Positions 1 through 8,940 of a stretch of DNA of 64,000 nucleotides are shown piece after piece (the first letter of the stretch is position 1; each line of letters opens with the position of its first letter). Location of the stretch: assembly GCA_016938875.1 (NCBI GenBank), contig JAFGTV010000038.1:1-64000 (forward strand). Reading direction: 5' to 3'. The position numbers were made by a program, and so were the translations under genes. Below the pieces are notes generated by a model. That model saw only the letters and a list, made by a program, of their open reading frames with translations. It had not been told where the DNA came from and ran no database searches. The DNA is from Paracoccaceae bacterium. Its GTDB lineage: Bacteria > Pseudomonadota > Alphaproteobacteria > Rhodobacterales > Rhodobacteraceae.

Positions 1-16
1 GATCGGAACCTGATTG

Positions 17-53
17 CCACACGCGGCGCCACTCGCCAGCGGTGTGGTTTTTT
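17..53 (+). terminator. Rho-independent terminator of an upstream gene
   Basis: CCACAC (17-22) pairs with GTGTGG (42-47), an inner GGCG/CGCC pairing is possible, and six T follow (48-53). It probably ends a gene that lies before the window and separates it from carD. Confidence 0.75.
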
Positions 54-138
54 GACGGAAGCGACACCATATACCGGAAAGATCCTTTTCCGGGCGCTGG
101 TTTTGTCTCTGCCGAAGGGTCCTAGCGAGGAAAGCTGA

Positions 139-654
139 ATGACCAAGACCAAGAAATTCGAGTTTCGCCCCAATGAATACGTCGTCTACCCCGCCCATGG
201 CGTGGGTCAGATCGTTTCGATCGAAGAGCAGGAAATCGCCGGCATCCCGCTGGAGCTTTTCGTGATTTCGTTCGAAAAGGACAAGATGACGTTGCGGGTG
301 CCGACCAACAAGGCGACCGAGGTGGGCATGCGCTCGCTCTCGACGCCGGATGTTGTGTCCAAGGCGATGGCGACGCTCAAGGGGAAGGCCAAGGTCAAGC
401 GTGCGATGTGGTCGCGCCGCGCCCAGGAGTATGAGCAGAAGATCAATTCCGGGGATCTGATCTCGATCGCCGAGGTGGTGCGCGACCTGCATCGCACCGA
501 CGACCAGCGCGAACAGTCCTATTCCGAGCGTCAGCTTTACGAAGCCGCGCTGGAGCGTCTGACCCGCGAAGTCGCCGCCGTCTCTGGCGAAGGAGAGGCC
601 GGCGCGCAGCAGAAAGTCGGCGATGTCCTGATCTCGCGCGCTGCGGCGGCTTGA
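139..654 (+). CDS. carD: CarD/CdnL family RNA polymerase-binding regulator
   Basis: This 171-residue protein belongs to the CarD/CdnL family, which binds the RNA polymerase beta subunit and stabilises open complexes at promoters such as those for rRNA. The N-terminal RNAP-interaction domain is recognisable at about residues 12-70, starting with YVVYPAHGVGQI. The rest is a helical DNA-binding domain with the usual Arg/Trp-rich stretch around KRAMWSRRAQEYEQK. Length matches the family. A GAGGAAAGC ribosome-binding site precedes ATG. The gene stands alone between two terminators, so it is likely monocistronic. The assignment is firm; which promoters it controls is not visible here. Confidence 0.95.
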   Translation: MTKTKKFEFRPNEYVVYPAHGVGQIVSIEEQEIAGIPLELFVISFEKDKMTLRVPTNKATEVGMRSLSTPDVVSKAMATLKGKAKVKRAMWSRRAQEYEQKINSGDLISIAEVVRDLHRTDDQREQSYSERQLYEAALERLTREVAAVSGEGEAGAQQKVGDVLISRAAAA

Positions 655-680
655 ACGCGCCGCACAGTGACGTAAGCTTG

Positions 681-709
681 TGCCGCGGCCTTCGGGTCGC
701 GGCATTTTC
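681..709 (+). terminator. carD terminator with UUCG loop
   Basis: A ten-pair stem (681-690 with 695-704, one G-U pair) is closed by a TTCG tetraloop and followed by TTTTCT. It sits just after carD and before the converging antiporter gene. Confidence 0.85.
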
Positions 710-723
710 TTTGGCACGCGGGT

Positions 724-2622
724 CTATCCCTGGGCGTCGCTGGGCGGCGGCGTCGCGGCCTTGGCGGCCATGCGTTCCAGCAAGGCGGTTTCCAACTCGG
801 TGTTCAACTCTCGGGCGCGTTTGACATAGGCCTCGTTGCGGGCGACGGGGATTTCGGGTTTCCACACATCCGCCAGTTCGCGCAGCACGTGGCGGTCGAA
901 ATCGAAGAACGCGGTTTCGCGTTCGTGCGCCTCGAACTCGCTCAGCCCCATGGTTTCCAGCACATAGCGCGCCGCGCGCAGCGAGCTGTCGAAAAGTTCG
1001 CGCACGATGTCATCGGCCCCCGCATTGTAGAGCTGGTAGACATGGCCGCGATCGCGTGCACGCGCGACAATGCGCAGGTCGGGACGTTGGCGCCGGGCAT
1101 AGGCGACCAGCCGGGTGGCGGCGGCGGGATCATCCAGCGTCACCACCAGCACCTGTGCACTGTCCAGTCCCGCTGCATGCAGCGTTTCGGGCCGGGTCGG
1201 ATCGCCAAAGAACCCCTTGACCCCGAACCGGCGCATCAAATCTATCGTGGGCAGGTCGTTGTCGATCACCGTCGCGCGATAGCCGGACATTTGCAGCATT
1301 CGCTGCACCACCTGGCCAAACCGCCCGATGCCCACGATGATGATCGGCTGGCGCTCGTTGATTTCGTCGGGGGGCGGCGTGTTGCCCTTGGCGGCCTCGG
1401 CCAGGCGTCGCGACAGCCGGTCATAGAGGATGAAAAACAGCGGTGTCAGCAGCATCGACAGCGCGATCACCAGCAACAGCGCCTGGGCGAGCGGTTCCGG
1501 CAGCACGTTTTGCTGAAGCGAGACATTGATCAGGACAAATCCGAATTCGCCCGCCTGGGCCAGCCCCAGGGTGAACAGCCACTTGTCGCGCCCCCGCAGC
1601 CGGAACAGCAACGCAAGCGCGAACAGGATGACCCCCTTGATCGCCATCAGTCCCAAGGTCAGCCCGACGATGCGCAGCGGTTCGGATCGCAGCACGTCGA
1701 AATTGATCCCCGCCCCCACGGTGATGAAGAAGAGGCCCAGCAACAGGCCCTTGAACGGCTCGATATTGCTTTCCAGATCGTGGCGAAACTCCGAATCCGC
1801 CAGCACCACGCCGGCCAGAAACGCCCCCAGCGCGGGTGACAGGCCGACCAGGGACATCAACACCGCGATGCCGATCACCAGCAGCAGTGCCACGGCTGTA
1901 TACATCTCGCGCAGATGCGCCATGTGGACAAAACGAAAGATCGGCCGGATCAGGTAGTGCCCCGCCAGGATCACCACCGCGACCGCCCCCAGCGTGACCA
2001 GCGCCACGCCCCATCCCGGCAATCCCTCGACCAGCGACAGCCCATGCGCGCCGCCCGCCTCCAGCGCCGGGCGTTGGACCGACCCGTCGGGGGCAAAGGT
2101 GGCCTTGGGGCCGCTGGCCAGCAGCGGCAATATGATCAGCATCGGAATGACCGCGATATCCTGGGTCAGCAGCACCGAGAAACTGGACCGCCCCCCGACC
2201 GTCGGGATCAGCCCCTTTTCGCTGAGGGTCTGCAACACGATCGCCGTCGAGGACAGCGCGAACACCAATCCCACCGCCAGCGCCGTCTGCCAGACCAGCC
2301 CCAGGGCCATCGCCGCGGCCATGATCGCGCCCGTGGTCAGGCTGACCTGCAGGCCGCCCAGCCCTACCAGCCGGTGGCGCATTTCCCACAGCGCGCGGGG
2401 TTCCAGCTCCAGCCCGATCAGGAACAGCATCAGCACCACGCCGAATTCGGCCACATGCTGGATATCGGCGGTCTCGGACCCGGCCAGGCCCAGCACCGGG
2501 CCGATCGCGATCCCCGCCATCAGGTATCCCAGCACCGAGCCCAGACCCGCGCGCGTGGCCAACGGCACCGCCAGCACGGCGGCGCTGAGATAGATCAGGG
2601 CCTGGGGCAGGAAGGTTTCCAT
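724..2622 (-). CDS. CPA2 family monovalent cation:proton antiporter (KefB/KefC type)
   Basis: The 632-residue protein has about twelve membrane helices in residues 1-390 (Na+/H+ exchanger fold), followed by a cytoplasmic RCK/TrkA-N domain from about residue 425. That domain opens with the nucleotide-binding motif VGIGRFGQVVQRM. This is the layout of KefB/KefC glutathione-gated potassium efflux systems and their relatives. They export K+ or Na+ in exchange for protons to control cytoplasmic pH and protect against electrophiles. An AAAGGAT ribosome-binding site lies about nine bases before ATG. No KefF/KefG quinone reductase partner is adjacent, so the gating ligand is uncertain. Confidence 0.92.
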   Translation of the reverse strand: METFLPQALIYLSAAVLAVPLATRAGLGSVLGYLMAGIAIGPVLGLAGSETADIQHVAEFGVVLMLFLIGLELEPRALWEMRHRLVGLGGLQVSLTTGAIMAAAMALGLVWQTALAVGLVFALSSTAIVLQTLSEKGLIPTVGGRSSFSVLLTQDIAVIPMLIILPLLASGPKATFAPDGSVQRPALEAGGAHGLSLVEGLPGWGVALVTLGAVAVVILAGHYLIRPIFRFVHMAHLREMYTAVALLLVIGIAVLMSLVGLSPALGAFLAGVVLADSEFRHDLESNIEPFKGLLLGLFFITVGAGINFDVLRSEPLRIVGLTLGLMAIKGVILFALALLFRLRGRDKWLFTLGLAQAGEFGFVLINVSLQQNVLPEPLAQALLLVIALSMLLTPLFFILYDRLSRRLAEAAKGNTPPPDEINERQPIIIVGIGRFGQVVQRMLQMSGYRATVIDNDLPTIDLMRRFGVKGFFGDPTRPETLHAAGLDSAQVLVVTLDDPAAATRLVAYARRQRPDLRIVARARDRGHVYQLYNAGADDIVRELFDSSLRAARYVLETMGLSEFEAHERETAFFDFDRHVLRELADVWKPEIPVARNEAYVKRARELNTELETALLERMAAKAATPPPSDAQG

Positions 2623-2742
2623 CTGGGCGGTATCCTTTCGGCGGACGGATGTCGTGTGCGGGCGGGTGCCACGACCTTAGGCCGTGCGCGGCACGGACCC
2701 AAGGCGGCGCGGTCTGTTTTCGCGTCCGATTGCGGCGATCGC

Positions 2743-5703
2743 TTATCCGCCGGGCAGCTCCAGCACGATATTGCGCCCGCTGCGGACATAGCGCAGCTGG
2801 TCCTCGCCGATGGCCGCGACGGTGCCGCCGTCGACCTTGTCGCCGACCTTGACCTTGATATAGCGCCCATTGGCCAGCCGGACCAAGGCGCGCCGGTCAT
2901 TGGCCGTGCCATAGACGCCGATCAGGTTCACCTTGCGCAGGTTTATCCCGTTGGGCACCGTCGCCTGCTTGGCCACAGATGCGCTGGTGGGGATCGACGG
3001 GGCGGGGGCGGCCGCCACGGCGGGCACTGCGGGGGCGGTGGGGACCAATCGTTCGGCAAAATCCGAGGGCCGCGCCGCAGGCCTGAGCGAGCGCGCCAGA
3101 GTGACCTCCTCGGCGTTGTCCTGCGGGCTTTCTTCGGTGGCGGGGGCGGCGGCCTCTTCGGCCTCGGCATCCGGGGTGTCGGCGGGCGGCGGGGCCAGGG
3201 CCACGGGCCGTTCACGCGGGCGCATTGTCGGAACCGGGGCGGGGGGCGCCGGCGGAACGGGCTGTGCGGCCTGCACGATACCGGCCGGGCGCAGGCGGGG
3301 CCGGAACGGAGCCAGGCGGGTGGCGGTTTCCGGGTCCGAGGCGATGATCGCCCCGCCCGGCAGTGCGGCCTGGGCGGTTTGCGGGGGCTGAACCGCCTGG
3401 GCTGCGGCGCCCTCCTCGGCTGGTGGGGCGGGTGCGGCGGGGGCGGGGTCCGGGGTGGCCGCCGGGGCAGGGGCCAGCCCCTCGGGGCGGTCGGGCGGCG
3501 TCAGGGCGGGGGCGCCGGGGATGACGACGACCGCACCGGGCGCAGGTGCCTGGGGGGGGGCGGCCATCTCTGTCGCGGCCGGGTCCGTTGGGGCCTCGGC
3601 CTCGGTCCCTATTTCGGCCTCTGCCGCGGGTGCCTGCGGCGGCGTGACGACGGGAACGATGTCGGGGTCCGGGGCCAGTCCCTCGGGGCGGGGGGGCGGA
3701 ATGCGCGACGGGGCGCCGGGGATCACCTGCACCCCCTCAAGCGCCGGGGTCGCGACGGCCTCGGGGACGGTCTGCGGCGCGGGTGTTGGTGCCGCTGTGG
3801 GCGCGGGCTCGGGCACGGGCTCGGGGGCCAGCCCCTCGGGGCGGGGCGGCGGCGTCAGTTCGGGGGGGCCGGCAAAGACCGTCACACCCTCGGGGGTCAG
3901 CGCGCCCTCGGGGGTGGCGGTGACCAGGCCGCGACTATCCACGACAAAGTTTTGTTCGGGCCCCGGCGGGATCGACTGCATCGGCAGCGGCATGTCGGTG
4001 GCGCGGGTCACCTGCGGATCGGGCAGGGTGACCGATTGTGGCGGACGGATCGAGGGGTCGAGGGCCGCAACATAGAGATCCTCGATCCGGTCCTGCGGCG
4101 GGGCGACAGGCGGGTCGGGGGCAAGTTGCCAAATCCCGGTGCTGGCATAGGCCTCTGCCGCGTCGGTTCGGCTGAAACTGGGCGGGGGCGCCGGTGTCGG
4201 TGTGGGATCGAGCGGAAGAGGGGCCTCGGGGGGCGCGCTGTCCAGGGCCGGGGGGGGCGTGACAGGTGCCGCGTCGGGTGCGGCGGCCAGGTTTTGCGGC
4301 GCCGGGACGCCGGCAGGGTCATCGCCGGGCAGCAAAAGCGTCCAAAGCACGATAACCGCGAGGAAAACCGCCAGGGCCGCGCCCAAAAGAACGCCGCGGT
4401 TCAGTCCGGGCGTCGGGGCCAGGCCATCGGGTTTGCGGGCCCCGAAGACGGTCATCGCCTCGACCTCGTCGCGCGGCTTGGACGGCGCCTGGGCCCTGGG
4501 CGCGATTGGACTGGCCGGGCGATCCGGGGCAACGGCGGGCCTGGCCGTCGGGGCAGGACGCGCCATCGCCCGCAGGGCCTCTTCGAGCGGAGAGGATAGG
4601 GCGGGGCTTTGGGCCGCCGGCGCCTTGGGCTGGTCCGGTTTCGCGGGGACGACCGGTTCGGGCGGGGCCGGGGCCGGGGCGACAGGCGTCGGGATCGGCG
4701 CGGCCGCGGCGGGCGTTTCGCTTTCGCTGGGCAAGGTTGCGGGCGCGCTGGGCGGCGCGGGCGGAACGGTGGCGCGCGGGATCGCCGTTTCAGCCTCATC
4801 CCTGGGCGGGGTTTGCTTTTCGCGTTTGGGCAGGCGCACCGGCACCACCCCGGCCAGCCGCTTCAGCGTGGCCCCGGCCAGCGCGGAAATATCGGGCCCT
4901 GCCGGGGGCGCCCCGGCGTCGGTCCCAGGGACGGCCGTGGCAATGGGCGGGCCCAGGGTCAGTCGATGGGCGGGGGGTGTCTGCGCACTGTCGGGGGCAG
5001 TCGTGGGGGGCGGGGCCCCCTCGGCCCTGTGACGCGAGGCGAATGTCGGCAGCCGCGCGGGTTTCGCCTTGGCCGTGGTGGCATCCTTGGGTTTTCCGGT
5101 TTTGGCCCTGGTCTTGGCCTTGGAGGCGGATTTCCTAGGCGGCGGGGCCTCTGGCGCGCCCCCGCCGGGGCGCAGCGGGGCCGTGTCAGCCTCGGCCCGG
5201 GTCCCCTTGGGCAACAGGGTCGCGGCAATCTCGGTCGGGCCAAAAAACGGCTCTCCGTCAAAGCGGGTGTTGGTGGGCGCGGCGACGAAGCAGACCGGGT
5301 TAAAGGCGTGCTCGCAGGCAAAGGCCTCTGCCTCGGCCAGGGTTTCGCGCGCGACGACGGCCAGGTGCGCGGTCTCGCCCTCTTCGTGCCAGTCAAACAC
5401 CAGGTCATCCACCGCGTAGGGCGTCAGCCCGTCCAGCCCCCGTTTGAGGGCGGCGCGTTTCTCAGCCCGGCTCTGCCCGGCAAGCGGCAGCGTGGTATAG
5501 AGGATCTGACTGTCGGGGATCACCAGCTTGGTGCGCAGCGGCCCGTCGGCCAGCGTCTCGGCGGTGCCGCGCATCAGACGCAGGGTTTCGCCCAGGCCGG
5601 GATCGTCCAGGGACACGTCCCCAAGGCTACGCCACCCATCCCGGGCGCGGTGCATCAGGCCAATCCCGCCCTCGCAGAGCGTCAACGCAAAACTTGGTTT
5701 CAT
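2743..5703 (-). CDS. Large proline-rich single-pass membrane protein with PilM/GspL-like and PilP/GspC-like ends
   Basis: This 986-residue protein is not a textbook family to me. The first ~160 residues (MKPSFALTLCEGGIGLM onward, with 'LRTKLVIPDSQILYTTLPL') resemble the actin-like fold of PilM/GspL. One membrane helix (GVLLGAALAVFLAVIVLW) lies near residue 440. A very long Pro/Ala-rich linker follows, with at least three copies of a unit ending RPEGLAP. The last ~70 residues (INLRKVNLIGVYG to the C-terminus) look like the small beta domain of PilP/GspC. A periplasm-spanning envelope assembly or scaffold role is inference. The fold similarities are from pattern only, and no pilus or type II secretion genes are adjacent. 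Confidence 0.75.
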   Translation of the reverse strand: MKPSFALTLCEGGIGLMHRARDGWRSLGDVSLDDPGLGETLRLMRGTAETLADGPLRTKLVIPDSQILYTTLPLAGQSRAEKRAALKRGLDGLTPYAVDDLVFDWHEEGETAHLAVVARETLAEAEAFACEHAFNPVCFVAAPTNTRFDGEPFFGPTEIAATLLPKGTRAEADTAPLRPGGGAPEAPPPRKSASKAKTRAKTGKPKDATTAKAKPARLPTFASRHRAEGAPPPTTAPDSAQTPPAHRLTLGPPIATAVPGTDAGAPPAGPDISALAGATLKRLAGVVPVRLPKREKQTPPRDEAETAIPRATVPPAPPSAPATLPSESETPAAAAPIPTPVAPAPAPPEPVVPAKPDQPKAPAAQSPALSSPLEEALRAMARPAPTARPAVAPDRPASPIAPRAQAPSKPRDEVEAMTVFGARKPDGLAPTPGLNRGVLLGAALAVFLAVIVLWTLLLPGDDPAGVPAPQNLAAAPDAAPVTPPPALDSAPPEAPLPLDPTPTPAPPPSFSRTDAAEAYASTGIWQLAPDPPVAPPQDRIEDLYVAALDPSIRPPQSVTLPDPQVTRATDMPLPMQSIPPGPEQNFVVDSRGLVTATPEGALTPEGVTVFAGPPELTPPPRPEGLAPEPVPEPAPTAAPTPAPQTVPEAVATPALEGVQVIPGAPSRIPPPRPEGLAPDPDIVPVVTPPQAPAAEAEIGTEAEAPTDPAATEMAAPPQAPAPGAVVVIPGAPALTPPDRPEGLAPAPAATPDPAPAAPAPPAEEGAAAQAVQPPQTAQAALPGGAIIASDPETATRLAPFRPRLRPAGIVQAAQPVPPAPPAPVPTMRPRERPVALAPPPADTPDAEAEEAAAPATEESPQDNAEEVTLARSLRPAARPSDFAERLVPTAPAVPAVAAAPAPSIPTSASVAKQATVPNGINLRKVNLIGVYGTANDRRALVRLANGRYIKVKVGDKVDGGTVAAIGEDQLRYVRSGRNIVLELPGG

Positions 5704-5788
5704 CGCCGCTATCTATACCAGCCGCGCGCCGGTTCCAAAGGAAAGACAAGGGACTATAGCAGGAAATTGCCGAGCGGCAGAAGGGACT

Positions 5789-5804
5789 GCAAGGAATTCC
5801 TTGC
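5789..5804. other. Perfect 16-bp palindrome in an intergenic region
   Basis: GCAAGGAATTCCTTGC is its own reverse complement. It lies between the divergent 986-residue gene (start at 5703) and the SIMPL pseudogene (start at 5860). It could be an operator for either; no T tract follows. Confidence 0.5.
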
Positions 5805-5859
5805 CGCGCCCCGGTGCAGCGGCGATCCTGACCCCGCCGCTTAACGCCCGGAGGAAGCC

Positions 5860-6543
5860 ATGCGCCTGATCGTGTTGATATCACTTGTCTTTGCCCTGTC
5901 CGGGCCGTTGGCCGCCCAAGAGCGCGCCCAGATCAGCGTGACCGGCACCGGCCGGGTCGAGGCCGCGCCGGACATGGCCACCCTGACCCTGGGCGTCATT
6001 CATCAGGCCAAGACCGCGGCCGCGGCGATGGACCAGGTGTCGGGGGATGTGGCGGCGGTGCTGGCGCAACTGGCGGCGGCGGGAATCGAGGGGCGCGATA
6101 TCCAGACCTAGGGGCTGACCCTGTCGCCGGTCTGGAGCAGCTACGATTCGGGCCGCCAGCGGCAGGTCACCGGGTTCTCGGCCGGCAATACGGTGTCGGT
6201 GCGGATGCGCGATCTTTCGGCCCTGGGCAGCGTGCTGGATGCGGTCATCGCGGACGGTGCCAACAGTTTTCAAGGGCTGAATTTCGGGCTGCAAGACCCC
6301 GAACCCACCCTCGACGAGGCCCGCCGCCGCGCGGTGGCCGACGGGCTGCGCAAGGCCGCGCTTTATGCCGCCGCGGCCGGGGTGCGCCTGGGTCCGCTGA
6401 CATCCCTCAGCGAGGCGGGGTCGAACCAGCCCCGCCCCGAGATGATGCAAGCCGCGCGCATGTCCTCGGACGCGGTGCCGGTCGCGCCGGGCGAGGTGAC
6501 GGTGTCGGCGTCGGTCACCATGGTCTTTGCCATCGCGCCCTGA
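5860..6543 (+). pseudogene. SIMPL (DUF541) domain periplasmic protein, interrupted by an in-frame TAG
   Basis: A GGAGGAAGCC ribosome-binding site and a signal peptide (MRLIVLISLVFALSGPLAAQ) start a SIMPL/YggE-type protein. Codon 84 (6109-6111) is TAG, just after GRDIQT. The same frame continues without further stops as GLTLSPVWSSYDSGRQRQ and runs to a proper TGA at 6543, for about 227 codons in all. Family members normally carry a sense codon at this spot (often Ser, Thr or Gln), so one substitution explains the break. It may be a recent pseudogene, a sequencing error or, less likely, readthrough. SIMPL proteins are linked to envelope and oxidative stress; the exact function is unknown. Confidence 0.85.
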
Positions 6544-6573
6544 CGCCCCGCCGCCCCCTTGCCTGGCTGCGGA

Positions 6574-7860
6574 TCACAGCTGGGCCAGCGCCTGCTCCAG
6601 ATCCGCGATCAGATCGCGCGCATCCTCGATCCCGATCGACACCCGCACCACGTTCGGCGCGGCCCCGGCGGCGATCTGCTGCTCTTCGGTCAACTGCCGG
6701 TGGGTGGTGGAGGCCGAATGGATGATCAGCGAGCGCGTATCGCCCAGGTTGGCCACATGGCTGAAGAGTTCCACCGCCCCGACCAGTTTCACGCAGGCGT
6801 CATAGCCGCCCTTCAGCGCAAAGGTGAACAGCCCCCCCGTGCCCTTGGGGCAGATCCGCGCCGCCCGGTCTGCATAGGGCGACGAGGGCAACCCGGCATA
6901 GGTCACCGCGGCCACCTTGGGGTGGGTCTCCAGCCAGCTTGCGACGGTGACGGCGTTCTCGCAATGACGCTGCATGCGCAGGCTCAGCGTCTCGATCCCC
7001 ATCAGCGTGTAATGTGCCGCCTGCGGGTTCATCGTCATGCCAAGATCGCGCAGCCCGATGGCAATCCCGTGAAAGGTGAACGCCAGCGGGCCAAAGGTCT
7101 CGTGAAAGGTCAACCCGTGATAGGCTGGCTCTGGCGCCGAAAGCGAGGGGAACTTGTCGCTTGCCGACCAGTCGAATTTCCCCGAATCCACGATCGCCCC
7201 GCCCATGACGGTGCCGTTGCCGGTCAGGTATTTCGTGGTCGAATGCACCACCAGCGTGGCGCCATGTTCGATCGGGCGGCACAGATAGGGCGTGGCCGAG
7301 GTGTTGTCGACGATCAGCGGCAGGCCCGCGGCGTCGGCGATCCCCGCGATGGCATCCAGATCGGTGACATAGCCGCCGGGGTTGGCCACCGCCTCGCAGA
7401 ACACCGCGCGGGTATCCTCGTCGATGGCGGCGCGCACCGCGTCCAGATCGTCGAAATCGACGAACTTGGCCGACCAGCCGAACCGCTTGATGGTCTGGGA
7501 AAACTGCGTGACCGTCCCACCGTACAGCCGGGTCGAGGCGACCACGTTGCGCCCCGGCGCCATCAGCGGGAACAGCGCCATGATCTGCGCCGCATGCCCT
7601 GACGAGCAGCACACCGCGCCGACCCCGCCCTCCAGCGTGGCGATCCGCTCGGCCAGAACCGCCACCGTGGGGTTGGTCAGGCGCGAATAGATATAGCCCA
7701 CTTCCTGCAGGTTGAAGAGCGCGGCCGCGTGATCGGCATCGCGAAACACATAGGCCGTGGTCTGGTAGATCGGCGTCTGGCGCGCCCCCGTGGCCGGATC
7801 GGGCCGTGCGCCCGCATGCACCTGAAGCGTGTCGAAACCGTATTGTGCCGTATCGCTCAT
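6574..7860 (-). CDS. metY: O-acetylhomoserine sulfhydrylase (aminocarboxypropyltransferase)
   Basis: The 428-residue protein is a Cys/Met-metabolism PLP enzyme. Its features are YSRLTNPTVAVLAERIATLEGG near residues 58-79 and the PLP lysine in VVHSTTKYLTGNG (Lys210). Length and the internal insert fit MetY rather than the shorter MetZ/MetB. MetY condenses O-acetylhomoserine with sulfide to give homocysteine in the cytosol. An AAGGGAG ribosome-binding site (7871-7877) precedes the start. A possible H-type pseudoknot lies directly upstream and could couple expression to methionine or S-adenosylmethionine status. No other met genes adjoin. Confidence 0.93.
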   Translation of the reverse strand: MSDTAQYGFDTLQVHAGARPDPATGARQTPIYQTTAYVFRDADHAAALFNLQEVGYIYSRLTNPTVAVLAERIATLEGGVGAVCCSSGHAAQIMALFPLMAPGRNVVASTRLYGGTVTQFSQTIKRFGWSAKFVDFDDLDAVRAAIDEDTRAVFCEAVANPGGYVTDLDAIAGIADAAGLPLIVDNTSATPYLCRPIEHGATLVVHSTTKYLTGNGTVMGGAIVDSGKFDWSASDKFPSLSAPEPAYHGLTFHETFGPLAFTFHGIAIGLRDLGMTMNPQAAHYTLMGIETLSLRMQRHCENAVTVASWLETHPKVAAVTYAGLPSSPYADRAARICPKGTGGLFTFALKGGYDACVKLVGAVELFSHVANLGDTRSLIIHSASTTHRQLTEEQQIAAGAAPNVVRVSIGIEDARDLIADLEQALAQL

Positions 7861-7870
7861 CGGATCAAAT

Positions 7871-7928
7871 CTCCCTTGGTCCCATTTGCCTCAGCATTAG
7901 GCCATGCCCCGCGCCCCGGCAACATGGC
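7871..7928 (-). promoter_or_regulatory. Candidate H-type pseudoknot in the metY 5' leader
   Basis: Read on the minus strand, GCCATG (7923-7928) pairs with CATGGC (7901-7906). The first five loop bases TTGCC (7918-7922) are complementary to GGCAA (7886-7890) further downstream, giving an H-type pseudoknot ahead of the AAGGGAG ribosome-binding site (7871-7877). SAM-II and SAM/SAH riboswitches share this topology and occur before met genes in alphaproteobacteria. The bases I recall as conserved in those classes are not obviously present, so assignment to a class is open. Confidence 0.4.
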
Positions 7929-8045
7929 GTGCCTGAAAAGACCACCTTGCCGGACCGGCCCGCGCCCGTCGCATGGGCGCCCCCGGCGCGGAAGGGGGGG
8001 CGGCGTTGTTCCTCGTCTTGCGAAGAATACCCGAAATCCGACGGG

Positions 8046-8930
8046 TTACAGCGCGCCCAGACCGTCCAGGATCGCGCGCAACTGATCCAGCTGCGCTGCG
8101 CTGAGCGGGGCCTGGGGCGGCACCGGCGCGCCGCAGTCGAACCCCTGAAGCGCCAACCCCGCCTTGATCGCCGCGGCCAGGTTGAACCGCGCAAAGGCCT
8201 CGTTCACCGCCCACAGCTTGCGTTGCAGGACCATCGCCGCGTCCCAGTCCCCCGCGCGGCACAAACGGTACAGCTCGACACTTTGCCCCGGCACGATGCA
8301 CGACGGCCCCGCCATCCAGCCCAGCCCGCCGATCATCATCACCGCCACCGTGATATGGGATGAGGCCGCGAAAATCCCGATCCGCCCCTCGGTGCGGTTG
8401 AGGATCGACAAAAGCCGCCCGGTATTGGTCGAGGCATCCTTGAGATAGGCGATCCGGGGGTGATGGCTGAGCGTGTCGATCGCCGACAGGCTCAGGTCCG
8501 AGCGCTGGAAATTGGGGTTGGTGTACATCGTCACCGGCAGGGGGGTGGCCTCGGCCACGGCGGTGAAATAGTCGACGACGCCGGTTTCGGGCACCGGGAA
8601 ATAGGCCTCCATCACCGCCAGGATGCCATCCGCCCCCAGCGCCGCCCAGTCGCGCGCCTGCGATACCGCATCCGCCGTCGCGGTCGAGGCCACGCCGGCG
8701 ATCACCGGCACCCGGCCCGCCGTGGCGCCCACCACCGTTTCGATCACCTCGGCCTTTTGATCGCGGGTCAGATAGGCGAATTCGCCCGTGGATCCCAACG
8801 GGCACAGCCCCTGCACGCCTGCGCCGATCAGGTGGTCGCACAGCCGCGTCAAAACCGGGCGGTCCACCCGGCCATCGGCCCTGAGCGGGGTCGCGATATA
8901 GGGGATCACCCCGTGCAGTCCGTTTGTCAT
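8046..8930 (-). CDS. DapA-family (dihydrodipicolinate synthase/N-acetylneuraminate lyase type) aldolase
   Basis: This 294-residue TIM-barrel enzyme has the class-I aldolase signature of the DapA superfamily. It shows [10 protein letters not shown] near residue 47, the catalytic Tyr136 in YTNPN and the Schiff-base Lys164 in IAYLKDAS. The family joins or splits pyruvate with an aldehyde. GSTGE instead of the GTTGE of true DapA, and the lack of other lysine-pathway genes nearby, suggest a catabolic or uncharacterised lyase rather than the housekeeping DapA. It lies 10 bases after a glycosyltransferase-like gene on the same strand, so the two are probably cotranscribed. Confidence 0.85.
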   Translation of the reverse strand: MTNGLHGVIPYIATPLRADGRVDRPVLTRLCDHLIGAGVQGLCPLGSTGEFAYLTRDQKAEVIETVVGATAGRVPVIAGVASTATADAVSQARDWAALGADGILAVMEAYFPVPETGVVDYFTAVAEATPLPVTMYTNPNFQRSDLSLSAIDTLSHHPRIAYLKDASTNTGRLLSILNRTEGRIGIFAASSHITVAVMMIGGLGWMAGPSCIVPGQSVELYRLCRAGDWDAAMVLQRKLWAVNEAFARFNLAAAIKAGLALQGFDCGAPVPPQAPLSAAQLDQLRAILDGLGAL

Positions 8931-8940
8931 GGCGCCCTCG

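Noticed and set aside
1915-4599. Very long plus-strand open frame (894 codons) opposite the antiporter and the 986-residue gene
   Set aside because: Low-complexity Arg/Gly translation without any motif; it mirrors real minus-strand genes in GC-rich DNA.
7980-8040. Third copy of the GGATATTT intergenic repeat
   Set aside because: Only loose similarity (G-run, CGTCTTGCGAAGAATACCC); the conserved core is missing.
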